From the NCBI RefSeq assembly GCF_035621455.1, contig NZ_CP141823.1:620001-684000 (forward strand): a DNA stretch of 64,000 nucleotides, given 5' to 3'. Position numbers and translations under genes: made by a program. This stretch comes from Vibrio natriegens NBRC 15636 = ATCC 14048 = DSM 759 (GTDB taxonomy: Bacteria; Pseudomonadota; Gammaproteobacteria; Enterobacterales; Vibrionaceae). Below are positions 51,862-59,726 of this stretch, piece by piece (position 1 is the first letter of the stretch; each line of letters opens with the position of its first letter). Under the pieces are notes generated by a model. That model did no database searches and was not told the DNA's origin. It saw only the letters and a list, made by a program, of their open reading frames with translations.

Positions 51862-53070
51862 ATGAAAAACAAAACTCAGCCTTATTTAATCGGAAGGTTC
51901 TTCGACAGCATATCGTCAGGCTTATTTATGATGGCACTTCCCTGGGTCATGCTGGCTTCGCCAGGAATGGGAACATTTGTCGCGTTAGTATCGCTTACCT
52001 GTACCGCAGTCTCTTTCTTGGTCACACCGTTCTTTTCCACTTTGACTGACCGCCATTCACGTAAAACATTGCTGATTGTGAATCAATGGGTACAAGCGGG
52101 AATGGCTCTGGTGGTATTCGCCGCATACGGGCTTGAGCTAGAGTCCCACTGGCTATTGGCTTTTGCGCAGTTGGTGTACTGGGTTTCCAGTAATGTTGCC
52201 TGGGCAACCAACAACGCATTTACTCAAGAAAACTATCAGCAACATGAGTACGCCAAGATTTCTGGTCAGCAGGAAATCGTTATGCAGTCCACGACTCTCG
52301 GCGCAGGTGCACTTGGCGTGCTGTTACTAGAAAAGTGGGGAATGATGGAGTTCGCTCTATTTGCGGCAACGGCGTCATCGTTGGCTGCCATTTTCTATAT
52401 ACTAACGCCTTACACTCGCCGATTGCGTGAATCACACTCAGTTTCTTTCATGAACCAACTAAAAGAGAGTAAGCACATCTTTAGCCGTGAGCCTTACTTT
52501 TTCGGGTTCATTCTACTTTCTTGCCTCTCTTATCCGGTGTTGACGTACTTAAGCAAATTAGTCCCGATTTGGTTCTCAGAGCAGGACATTACTGGTGATT
52601 GGTTTGCAGGCTTTAACATCAGCTTTGGCTTGGGATCCCTATTTACCGGGTTGATTGTTACGAAGGTACTTAACCGCCTTCCACACGCCCATATTATCTT
52701 CGTATCAATGACGATTCTTTCTCTTACCCTGATTGGCATGAGTTTCTCATTACATCCAATGGGTATATTGATGCTGATAGCCCTATTTGGTGTATTTAAC
52801 GCATTAAACCGAATTGCGAGAATTAACTGGATGCATCACACGGTATCCATTCATCAGCGTGGCCGAGTGGATGGAGGAATCAGCATGTTCAGTACTACGG
52901 TGCAATCACTCAGCTATGTCGTCATTGCCATGCTGAGTCACTATGACATGACACGCTACGGCTTTATCTTCGCTGCCGTTGTCATGATGGTGGCAGTGGG
53001 AGCGATGTGGGCACTGCAAAAGAATATTGATGACAACAACGATTTAGCCCTCCAAACGGTAATGAAATGA
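51862..53070 (+). CDS. MFS exporter controlled by SoxR
   Basis: This 402-residue protein has about twelve membrane helices. Motif A reads FFSTLTDRHSRKTLLIVNQWVQAG between helices 2 and 3, and helix 4-6 includes WVSSNVAWATNNAFTQENYQQHEYAKISGQQEIVMQSTTLGAGALG. It resembles the MFS_3/EntS-like exporter group. The SoxR box just upstream suggests induction by redox-active drugs such as phenazines, quinones or viologens, which it may expel. The gene is a single unit ended by the hairpin at 53093. Confidence 0.88.
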   Translation: MKNKTQPYLIGRFFDSISSGLFMMALPWVMLASPGMGTFVALVSLTCTAVSFLVTPFFSTLTDRHSRKTLLIVNQWVQAGMALVVFAAYGLELESHWLLAFAQLVYWVSSNVAWATNNAFTQENYQQHEYAKISGQQEIVMQSTTLGAGALGVLLLEKWGMMEFALFAATASSLAAIFYILTPYTRRLRESHSVSFMNQLKESKHIFSREPYFFGFILLSCLSYPVLTYLSKLVPIWFSEQDITGDWFAGFNISFGLGSLFTGLIVTKVLNRLPHAHIIFVSMTILSLTLIGMSFSLHPMGILMLIALFGVFNALNRIARINWMHHTVSIHQRGRVDGGISMFSTTVQSLSYVVIAMLSHYDMTRYGFIFAAVVMMVAVGAMWALQKNIDDNNDLALQTVMK

Positions 53071-53092
53071 TCCGCACTAAAATTGGAAAATA

Positions 53093-53126
53093 AAAAAGGA
53101 TGGCAGCCAACACTGTCATCCTTTTT
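53093..53126. terminator. Bidirectional terminator
   Basis: AAAAAGGATGGCAG pairs with CTGTCATCCTTTTT around CCAACA (one G-U), giving A/T tails on both sides between convergent genes. Confidence 0.85.
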
Positions 53127-53153
53127 GCTGTTAACGCTTAAACTAGCAAAACC

Positions 53154-54542
53154 TTAGAACCAAGTTTCCATCTGCAAAGCAAATATGGTTTCACCGCCTC
53201 GTCCCATAGTGCTTGCACTGTCATCCACGCTCACAGAGTAATTATTAAGATCATCACTCCAGTCAACATAGCTCACCGCAAAACGTAATTCTGGACGGTC
53301 GAAGAAACCGGCTGCTGTTGCCAGCTTCAACGTTGGTGCTACTGTCGCTTTGTAGAATCCGCCACTCGCTTGTACAACACTGTTGTCTAGGTCCATGTAC
53401 TGGTAGGTTCCCTCGTAAACCATTTCAAAGTTTTCTGTTAACTCTTGAGCCAAACGAACGTTCAACGAAGCCCACATAAACTCATCATTGGTTTTCACAC
53501 GATCCTGGCTGTACTCCGCCATCAGCGCTGGCGCCATTCTCCAGTTATCAGCAAAGCGAGTCACGCCATATGAAAACGCTCGAACCGCTTGTGCATCGTC
53601 ATTCAAGTCACCATTTGAACCAATACCTTTTAGCTCTGCACCTAACCCCTGACCAATCGAAAAGCCTGTTTTAGAAAAGCCATCATTCACACCGTAAAAA
53701 CTGTCGGCATGGTAAGCAAACAGAGCATGAATACCACTTTCTGCACGCTTAGTTGGTGACGTGTTGCTAGATGTTCTATCTTCGTTGTCAGACGACACCA
53801 TACCACTCAACATCACCTGGATATTGCCAATGCGGTTATTGGTAGTCGCAATGTAGTTCTCGATATCAGTACTTGAGCTGTCGATTTCACCGAAGTCACG
53901 ACCATAAATAGAGAAGTTCGATTTCCACTCATCCGTGATCTGAACATCGTAAACACCTGCACCAGTACCGGCTAGAAATACGATATCTGAATCGAAAAAG
54001 TGAATATCAAAGTTATCACGGTCGAATCGCTTACCCGCCCAAACTGTTGCATTATCAAATGCGCCGCTGAAAGAAGGTAAGTTTTTCAGCTCTGCATACA
54101 CCTGACGAACATTCAACTTACTGTCGTCAGCCGTCCAATCATTGCTGCTTTCAACACTGTCCGCCAACATGATATGGAATCGAGCACTCGAACCATCATC
54201 CATATAACGGTTGTGGATCAAGTTTGCTTCTAAGTAGTTATCATCCTCCAAGCCTAATCGACCAACCGGAGCACCTATCGCGCCAGCCGCAGTCATGTAA
54301 GGTCCTGTTCCCGTTGCACCGTTAAGATCATCATTGATCAAAATACCTGCACGCGCATACCCATGGAACTCGAATTGCGATGCTGTGTTGTCGGCTTTGT
54401 TCGCAACTTGCTCCGTTTGCTCTAATCTGGATTCCAACTCGCTAATTCGAGCTTCCAAGGCATCCATATCTTCATTTGCATAGGCAAATGTTGTAGGTAG
54501 CAGAGCGGTTGCGATACTTAGTGCCAATACATTCGCTTTCAT
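53154..54542 (-). CDS. Maltoporin (LamB)-family outer-membrane porin
   Basis: This 462-residue protein has a signal peptide (ALSIATALLPTTFAYA) and a short coiled coil (MDALEARISELESRLEQTEQVANKAD). A beta-barrel follows of the LamB/sugar-porin type: FEFHGYARAGI, GRLGLEDDNYLEANLIHNRYMDDGSSARFH, VWAGKRFDRDNFDIHFFDSDIVFLAGTGAGVYD, and the C-terminal ALQMETWF ending in an aromatic residue. It should admit oligosaccharides or other polar solutes. It is unlinked to transporter genes here. A palindrome at 54712 upstream may bind a LacI-type regulator. The cognate sugar is unknown. Confidence 0.88.
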   Translation of the reverse strand: MKANVLALSIATALLPTTFAYANEDMDALEARISELESRLEQTEQVANKADNTASQFEFHGYARAGILINDDLNGATGTGPYMTAAGAIGAPVGRLGLEDDNYLEANLIHNRYMDDGSSARFHIMLADSVESSNDWTADDSKLNVRQVYAELKNLPSFSGAFDNATVWAGKRFDRDNFDIHFFDSDIVFLAGTGAGVYDVQITDEWKSNFSIYGRDFGEIDSSSTDIENYIATTNNRIGNIQVMLSGMVSSDNEDRTSSNTSPTKRAESGIHALFAYHADSFYGVNDGFSKTGFSIGQGLGAELKGIGSNGDLNDDAQAVRAFSYGVTRFADNWRMAPALMAEYSQDRVKTNDEFMWASLNVRLAQELTENFEMVYEGTYQYMDLDNSVVQASGGFYKATVAPTLKLATAAGFFDRPELRFAVSYVDWSDDLNNYSVSVDDSASTMGRGGETIFALQMETWF

Positions 54543-54588
54543 TATTTATTTCTCCAACATTAAATTGATTATTTCGAGACTTGGCAAA

Positions 54589-54596
54589 CGTTCCCG
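54589..54596. promoter_or_regulatory. Half-site related to the porin operator
   Basis: CGTTCCCG, 46 bases before the porin start, is the reverse complement of CGGGAACG in the palindrome at 54712. It could be a second contact for the same regulator. Confidence 0.3.
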
Positions 54597-54711
54597 ACAA
54601 AATCGATTAAATGTGGAATTAAACCCAATAATAAAGACTAATATCCTGTTATCCGTTAGCCTAATTATTAGTCAACGCCATAAATAACTCGTAAATCACT
54701 ATATAAAACAA

Positions 54712-54729
54712 ATCGGGAACGATCCCGAT
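54712..54729. promoter_or_regulatory. Palindromic operator candidate (LacI-like) for the porin
   Basis: ATCGGGA and TCCCGAT flank ACGA. The GGGAACG-ATCCC core with a central CG resembles LacI/GalR-family operators. It lies about 170 bases before the porin start and about 490 before the EF-G-like gene. Confidence 0.45.
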
Positions 54730-55052
54730 AATTGATAGAAAACATTAACGCCATCACGATTTATTGAGTAAGCACTTGGTACTGATCACAGATTTGGCCA
54801 CTGCGAGGTTCTGTTTATCTATGTCTGTCCAGCTCTGTTCGAACCAGCATGTTTACAACAACTTTCAAGTTTATGATCTCGATTAAAAAGCAATCAGTCC
54901 CAGCATGAAATAAGTCACATAAAAATCAAGGCTTTTGAGTCATGCTATATAAAGCCAAGTGAATTGTTTTTGTATGAATGGGCTGACTTCTGCCAACAAG
55001 ATACTTTAAAAATGGTCAGCAACTTCTAATATCGTAATAACCTCTTAATCTG
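54730..55052. other. Gene-free AT-rich stretch
   Basis: No protein gene or clear repeat is seen between the porin operator and the folded leader of the EF-G-like gene. It presumably holds the promoter of the latter. Confidence 0.4.
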
Positions 55053-55206
55053 CTTCCCTCAGTAAGGCGGTTGTATGCATAAAGTCATCCGGAAAATGAC
55101 ATGGAAGACGAATAGGCGGTAAACCCGCCCTACTCCAATGCAGTTCGTGACCTAATAACAGGTTTATCTGGAAACTGTGGTTTCCGCACGTCAGCAAGGA
55201 GGCTTT
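55053..55206 (+). promoter_or_regulatory. Structured 5' leader of the EF-G-like gene
   Basis: Several hairpins lie in the 154 bases before the start. CTTCC/GGAAG (55053/55103) encloses GTCAT/ATGAC (55084/55096). GGCGG/CCGCC (55115-55129) follows, then GGAAAC/GTTTCC (55170-55185). The GGTTT at 55161 can instead pair with AAAC at 55172, making two exclusive folds just before the AGGAGG ribosome binding site. It fits no riboswitch class that I know. Confidence 0.45.
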
Positions 55207-57231
55207 ATGCCTATCAATTACATCCGCAACATCGCTTTTGTTGGTCAGACAGGAACCGGCAAAACGACCCTCGTCGAAAAGCTGCTCTTCACCTGTGACG
55301 CGACGCATCACTTAGGAAGCGTAGAAAAAGGCGATACCGTTACCGACTTCGACCCCCAATCTATTCAATATCAACATAGTATCGAAGCAACTCCTGTCGC
55401 GTTACGCTGGAATAATCATCGCCTGAATATTATCGACACTCCGGGACAGAGTGAATTACTCGGCAGAACGCTCAGTGTTTTTCCGGCCGTTGAAACCTCT
55501 GCACTTATTGTCGACCCACAAACACCACTCAACCAAACCTCTGATCGCTTATTTACCTTTGCTCAAGAGCAACAGAAGTGTCAGATGATCATCATTAACA
55601 AGCTCGATAACCAAGGTAACCAGCTACAAATATTGATGGATAATATCGTTGAGCATTTTGGCGATAAATGTTTACCGATAAACCTGCCTTCTGCCGATGG
55701 CCAGTCCGTTATCGATTGTTACTTTGAGCCTGAACTGGAGCGAGAAACCCAGTTGGCTAAAGTGACAGAAGCGCATGAAACCTTAATTGACCAGGTTATC
55801 GAAGTTGATGAAGAGTTAATGGAACTCTATTTGGAACAAGGCTCAGAACTCACTGCAGAACAACTGCATGACCCATTTGAAGAGGCACTGAGAACTGGTC
55901 ACGTGATCCCTATCTGCTTTGTTTCTGCACAGACGGGAGCGGGTGTCGAGCTACTACTTCGCACCCTGGCTGAAATTATGCCGATGCCAAACGAAGGTAA
56001 TCCGCCACTGCTTGAAAAAAACGGCAAGAAAATCAAAGTTAATTGTGAGTCTCTGGAACATACCGTGGCGCATGTTTATAAGGTGAGTGTCGACCCATAT
56101 ATGGGCAAACTGGCTTATCTTCGCGTTTACCAAGGTGAAATTAACGCTGGCAGTCAGCTTTACATCGGTGAGAGTAATAAAGCGTTCAAGGTTGGGCACT
56201 TGTACCAACTGCAAGGCAAAGAGCGGACAGAGATTCCACGTGCGATTGCGGGTGACTTCTGTGTATTAGCTAAAGTCGATGATCTTGAATTTGACTCTAT
56301 CGTTCATGACTCCCATGACGAAGACGGCGTTGAGCTAAAAACACTCAATTTCCCAGACTCCATGTACTCTCTTTGCTTAAAACCACTAAAACGCGGAGAC
56401 GAACAAAAACTGGGCGACGTACTTAACAAAATCGCCAGTGAAGATCCTTCATTACGCATCGAACATCGAGCAAGAACCAACGAGACTATCATCAGTGGAC
56501 AGGGCGAATTCCATCTCAAAGTTGCGCTGGAGAAAATGGCTAACGTATACAAGCTAGATGTCGAAACATGCCAACCAAGTGTCGAGTACTTCGAGACCAT
56601 TACCAAACCAGCTGAAGGCCACTATAGACATAAGAAACAAAGTGGAGGCGCAGGTCAGTTTGGTGAAGTGCAGTTAAGAGTTCGTCCTCTGGAGCGTGGA
56701 GCTGGGTTCAAGTTCATCAATAAAGTGGTTGGTGGCGCGATTCCTACTGCCCTTATTCCTGCCGTAGAAAAAGGAATACTGCAAGCGCTCGAGGAAGGTG
56801 CTATCTCCGGTAACCCGATCAAAGATCTTGAAGTGACCGTCTATGATGGCAAATACCATTCTGTTGATTCTAAAGAGATAGCCTTTGTCATTGCGGGTAA
56901 AAAGGCGTTTTTGGATGCAGTTAATAATGCCGACCCGATTGTTCTTGAGCCAATCATTCAGATGGAATTACACATTCCTACCATTAACGTTGGGGATGTA
57001 TCAGGTGATTTGTCTGGTAACCGAGGATTAATTGAAGGCACTGAGCCTGTGGATAATAACTTCACTCTGATCAGAGCGAAATCTCCAGTGAATGAGCTGC
57101 AAGACTACGCCCGAAGATTACGTGCGATTACCGGAGGTGAAGGCAGTTTCAGCATGACGTTGAGTCACTACGAACCCGCGCCACCAGCGGTGCAGAAACA
57201 AGTCTGTCAAAGCAGTACCCAGCAGAACTAA
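55207..57231 (+). CDS. Elongation factor G-like GTPase (accessory EF-G)
   Basis: The start is the ATG at 55207 (MPINYIRNIAFVG), six bases after AGGAGG, giving 674 residues. The GTPase motifs are GQTGTGKTT (13-21), DTPG in IIDTPGQSELL, and NKLD. Domains II to V follow, with SGQGEFHLKVALEKM and the domain IV block KKQSGGAGQFGEVQLRVRPLERGAGFKFINKVVGGAIP. It is shorter than main EF-G (about 700) and the G1 loop differs (GQTGTGKTT for GHIDAGKTT). It belongs with the EF-G-like paralogs of uncertain role, possibly ribosome recycling or slow-growth translation. It is alone, far from the str operon. Confidence 0.92.
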   Translation: MPINYIRNIAFVGQTGTGKTTLVEKLLFTCDATHHLGSVEKGDTVTDFDPQSIQYQHSIEATPVALRWNNHRLNIIDTPGQSELLGRTLSVFPAVETSALIVDPQTPLNQTSDRLFTFAQEQQKCQMIIINKLDNQGNQLQILMDNIVEHFGDKCLPINLPSADGQSVIDCYFEPELERETQLAKVTEAHETLIDQVIEVDEELMELYLEQGSELTAEQLHDPFEEALRTGHVIPICFVSAQTGAGVELLLRTLAEIMPMPNEGNPPLLEKNGKKIKVNCESLEHTVAHVYKVSVDPYMGKLAYLRVYQGEINAGSQLYIGESNKAFKVGHLYQLQGKERTEIPRAIAGDFCVLAKVDDLEFDSIVHDSHDEDGVELKTLNFPDSMYSLCLKPLKRGDEQKLGDVLNKIASEDPSLRIEHRARTNETIISGQGEFHLKVALEKMANVYKLDVETCQPSVEYFETITKPAEGHYRHKKQSGGAGQFGEVQLRVRPLERGAGFKFINKVVGGAIPTALIPAVEKGILQALEEGAISGNPIKDLEVTVYDGKYHSVDSKEIAFVIAGKKAFLDAVNNADPIVLEPIIQMELHIPTINVGDVSGDLSGNRGLIEGTEPVDNNFTLIRAKSPVNELQDYARRLRAITGGEGSFSMTLSHYEPAPPAVQKQVCQSSTQQN

Positions 57232-57258
57232 TTGCTCAGTAAAAAGCCGTAAATAAAA

Positions 57259-57286
57259 GCGCCCTCATGTCGAGGGCGCATTTTTT
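57259..57286. terminator. Bidirectional terminator
   Basis: GCGCCCTC and GAGGGCGC pair around ATGTC, followed by ATTTTTT on the plus strand and a T-rich run on the minus strand, between the EF-G-like gene and the small minus-strand gene. Confidence 0.88.
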
Positions 57287-57300
57287 ATTTGTATTCGGAG

Positions 57301-57495
57301 CTATTTATCGAGCGACAATCCAATTTGACTGATTTTACTTTCGAACTCTTCGACACTTTCCGCTTTGTAAGTCGGTGAACCGTTAAAGTAACGTGGTTTC
57401 TCTGGCAGCATCGCATTTTTCAGCTCTATTTCTTGATTAAGATTGTCATGATAAACCGTCACGCGATGTGGAATATCCTGCTTCATTACAGCCAT
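57301..57495 (-). CDS. Small conserved-looking hypothetical protein, 64 aa
   Basis: An AAAGGAG ribosome binding site lies eight bases before the ATG, which supports a real gene. The protein (MAVMKQDIPHRVTVYHDNL, KNAMLPEKPRYFNGSPTYKAESVEEFESKISQIG) is soluble, acidic to neutral and without cysteine or signal. I do not recognise the family. It lies alone between two transcription units. Confidence 0.65.
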   Translation of the reverse strand: MAVMKQDIPHRVTVYHDNLNQEIELKNAMLPEKPRYFNGSPTYKAESVEEFESKISQIGLSLDK

Positions 57496-57676
57496 ATTGG
57501 TTCTCCTTTATTAACACGAATTTTAAGCGTAGACCGAAATCCACAGACCAACAAAACCCTAGAGCAAAATTTAGACAACCACGACAACTTTTATGCAATT
57601 AAATGCATTAATATAACTCAGCATTAGAAGAGGAACAGACAAGTTTAAACTCGCTTTACCCGATTGGATTTTTGTT

Positions 57677-57886
57677 TTAATGCTCCGATGACGAGTGCGG
57701 CTCTGAAATTTGATACAAGCGACGTTGAGATTCAGAACACGAGGTTTCACAGTTACACACTTTATCGACACCAACATTATTCAGGCCACCACAGCTGCCT
57801 TGAATGCGCTTGTTGTGGAAAATCACACCAAGAGACATCAATAAAATAATTAGGAGAAAACCAACAAAGGTAAATACCCAGACCAT
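57677..57886 (-). CDS. NqrM-like small membrane protein
   Basis: The start is the ATG at 57886, one base after the stop of the upstream gene, giving 69 residues. One membrane helix (FTFVGFLLIILLMSLGVIF) is followed by a cysteine motif SCGGLNNVGVDKVCNCETSC. This matches the DUF539/NqrM family, which loads iron into Na+-NQR. Vibrio NqrM is normally encoded with the nqr operon. Here it ends an operon with a NifX-like and a DUF134 gene, suggesting either a second copy or a paralog for another metal-cysteine site. Confidence 0.85.
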   Translation of the reverse strand: MVWVFTFVGFLLIILLMSLGVIFHNKRIQGSCGGLNNVGVDKVCNCETSCSESQRRLYQISEPHSSSEH

Positions 57887-57887
57887 G

Positions 57888-58388
57888 CTAACCAACCTTG
57901 TTATCTGAAGCCTTTAAACTAAGTATAGCGGGGCTGGATTTCAGTGCTAACAACTCGCGAGTCGGTTTCGGGCGGCTCAAGATTGACGGTTTGGATTGTT
58001 TACCACCACAACCACATGATCCACAACCATCTTTTTTGTTGTGATTGGCCGAAGGTCGACCTTGAGACACGTCGGTCAGCGGTGTTCTGGCAACGCCCAA
58101 AACGTCTTCTATAGAGCTACGAGTAGACAACCGAAATACCTGCTTTCCATTACGCAGTAATTTTTCCAGTGCTCGTTCACCAATATTACGAACCAGCACT
58201 GCATCGACGTTGTACTGATCCAATGACTGGATCATCTGAGATTTTGCTTTACAGCCAGACTGTGGCATCGCAGCAATATTAGCTAAATTTTGCAGCATTC
58301 CGTCTTCATCGGAATAAATAGCGATATAGGGCGCTTTGACAAAGTGGTTGGCTACGCGCTCACCATCATTAGGAACAGCATAAATCAT
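57888..58388 (-). CDS. NifX/NafY-like (dinitrogenase cofactor) domain protein with Cys-rich tail
   Basis: This 166-residue protein has a RNase-H-like NifB/NifX/NafY domain over about 1-105 (MIYAVPNDGERVANHFVKAPYIAIYSDEDG; DAVLVRNIGERALEKLLRNGKQVFRLSTRSSIEDVL), the fold that carries iron-molybdenum cofactor precursors in nitrogen fixers. Cys46 sits in the loop where a metal cluster could bind. A linker with CGSCGCGG at 122-129 follows, an obvious metal-binding cluster. No nif genes are near, so it is not for nitrogenase. It overlaps the DUF134 gene by four bases and is followed by the NqrM-like gene. Probably an iron- or Fe-S-handling protein. Confidence 0.85.
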   Translation of the reverse strand: MIYAVPNDGERVANHFVKAPYIAIYSDEDGMLQNLANIAAMPQSGCKAKSQMIQSLDQYNVDAVLVRNIGERALEKLLRNGKQVFRLSTRSSIEDVLGVARTPLTDVSQGRPSANHNKKDGCGSCGCGGKQSKPSILSRPKPTRELLALKSSPAILSLKASDNKVG

Positions 58389-58675
58389 AAGTTCGACTCC
58401 TCATTGGGAAAAACCAGTGCATGACCTTCAACTAAACTTTTTGCGACTTTAAATCGTGCTCTTTTTACCGTGTTGCCAAAAGTTTGTCTCGAAATACCCA
58501 TTTGATCGGCGGCTTGCTGTTGACTTAACCCTTCTAAATCAGCGAGACGCAGTGCTTCGAGTTCTTCGGGCAGTATGTTGACTTGTTCCAATTGCTGAAA
58601 CGGCACACCATTTGGCTTGAAACAGTGATGGGCAGCTCGCCCGCATATTTTCCGTTCTATTTTTGGCCTAGCCAT
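58385..58675 (-). CDS. DUF134 DNA-binding protein
   Basis: The start is the ATG at 58675 (MARPKIERKICG), six bases after AGAGGA, giving 96 residues. The N-terminus has a conserved RPKxxRxI..P-like block with Cys and His (KICGRAAHHCFKPNG). The C-terminal part is a sigma-70 region-4-like helix-turn-helix (EALRLADLEGLSQQQAADQMGISRQTFGNTVKRARFKVAKSLVEG). DUF134 proteins are found beside NifX-like genes in many bacteria. As first gene of the operon, it probably binds the TGGCATA-type palindromes just upstream and may sense metal through its Cys/His. Confidence 0.88.
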   Translation of the reverse strand: MARPKIERKICGRAAHHCFKPNGVPFQQLEQVNILPEELEALRLADLEGLSQQQAADQMGISRQTFGNTVKRARFKVAKSLVEGHALVFPNEESNL

Positions 58676-58726
58676 CGCCATTCCTCTTAATTATCAACAA
58701 ACCCAATAACTCCAAGAAACAGGTTA

Positions 58727-58786
58727 TTGGCATACACGTTACGCCCGTTTATGGCATACGCCAACAACATTATTGGCATATGCCAT
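58727..58786. promoter_or_regulatory. Three TTGGCATA/TGGCATATGCCA operator sites
   Basis: A TTGGCATA half-site is at 58727, TGGCATACGCCA at 58752-58763, and a perfect palindrome TGGCATATGCCA at 58774-58785. They sit within 115 bases upstream of the DUF134 start, about 22-25 bases apart. I infer binding by the DUF134 protein. Confidence 0.65.
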
Positions 58787-59069
58787 AAAGCTAAGTTTGC
58801 AAAAATCGTAGTTAGAGAGAAAACAGGAAGCGTCTTATAAGGATAAACAGTCTAAATTAGTGACACTTTTGATACTTGTGCAAAATAAATACGCAATAAA
58901 CCCGTAAGGCACAATAGCTTTACACTGCTCTGATTGTTCTGACATTTTCATGCCAGTAACTGATTCTTATTGACACAACGATATCATTCCCTTGCTTTGT
59001 TATGACGTAAATTTCATAAGTGGGGCTAACATTAACGGCATACATAATCTTTATTGAAAGAGGGATAAA
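58787..59069. other. Divergent region before the NlpE-like gene
   Basis: No gene is visible between the DUF134 operators and the NlpE-like lipoprotein. The region holds the promoter of the latter, with GAGGG as ribosome binding site at 59060-59064. Confidence 0.5.
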
Positions 59070-59600
59070 ATGAAAAAGACAATGTTGGCAGTAACGAGTG
59101 CGGTTATTATTCTTGCGGGCTGTCAAGACGAAAAACCAGCAGAAATGACTGCGGTAGAAACGCCTCAAGTAGAAGAAGTGCAAGTCGCTGAAGCAACTGA
59201 CGCAATGCCAGCGCCAGAAGAGCAAGCAGTGGAAGAACAAGGCATTTCAGCAGAAACATTTGTCGACACTCAACACAATGCAAGCAACGCTCTTGATTGG
59301 AATGGCACTTACCAAGGTACACTTCCATGTGCAGACTGCTCTGGTATTGATATCACTATCACTCTAAATCAAGACGGTACTTACCTGCTTGAGCAAAGCT
59401 ACCAAGGCAAAGAAGATGGCCAATTCAAGTCAGAAGGTCAATTCAGCTGGGATGAAAGTGGCAGCACGGTAACGTTGACCAACGAAGACGCACCGAACCA
59501 GTACTTTGTCGGCGAGAACGTATTAATGAAGCTAGACATGAACGGTGAAAAAGTAACAGGCGAACTTGCTAATAATTACAACCTAATCAAACAGCAATAA
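59070..59600 (+). CDS. NlpE N-terminal-domain-like lipoprotein
   Basis: A lipobox (VIILAGC, lipid Cys18) precedes a long acidic linker (about 20-65, rich in E, A, P and V). Then comes an NlpE-type beta-barrel (NALDWNGTYQGTLPCADCSGIDITITLNQDGTYLLEQSYQGKEDG; SGSTVTLTNEDAPNQYFVGENVLMKLDMNG). The CADCSG motif (Cys87, Cys90) is the hallmark of NlpE, the Cpx-activating surface sensor that reacts to lipoprotein or copper stress. The C-terminal OB domain of E. coli NlpE is absent. It could be a copper- or thiol-sensing outer-membrane lipoprotein. Terminator at 59628. Confidence 0.85.
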   Translation: MKKTMLAVTSAVIILAGCQDEKPAEMTAVETPQVEEVQVAEATDAMPAPEEQAVEEQGISAETFVDTQHNASNALDWNGTYQGTLPCADCSGIDITITLNQDGTYLLEQSYQGKEDGQFKSEGQFSWDESGSTVTLTNEDAPNQYFVGENVLMKLDMNGEKVTGELANNYNLIKQQ

Positions 59601-59627
59601 GCGCTATTATGTTGTGAAAAAGTACTC

Positions 59628-59656
59628 AAACCGAGCAGACTGCTGCTCGGTTTTTT
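59628..59656 (+). terminator. Rho-independent terminator of the NlpE-like gene
   Basis: AAACCGAGCAG and CTGCTCGGTTT form an eleven-base stem around ACTG, followed by a run of six T residues. Confidence 0.9.
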
Positions 59657-59726
59657 CATATCAGCTCAAGCAAAATGCCCCGCGATCCGCTTAAATTGTA
59701 GGTTGGAATAAAAAGTCTCTCTGTAT

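Noticed and set aside
55045..55311. 88-residue minus-strand frame across the EF-G-like start
   Set aside because: It overlaps the leader hairpins and the start of a certain gene on the other strand, with no ribosome binding site.
57888..58388. Nitrogenase cofactor gene
   Set aside because: Only the fold is shared; there are no other nif genes in the window.
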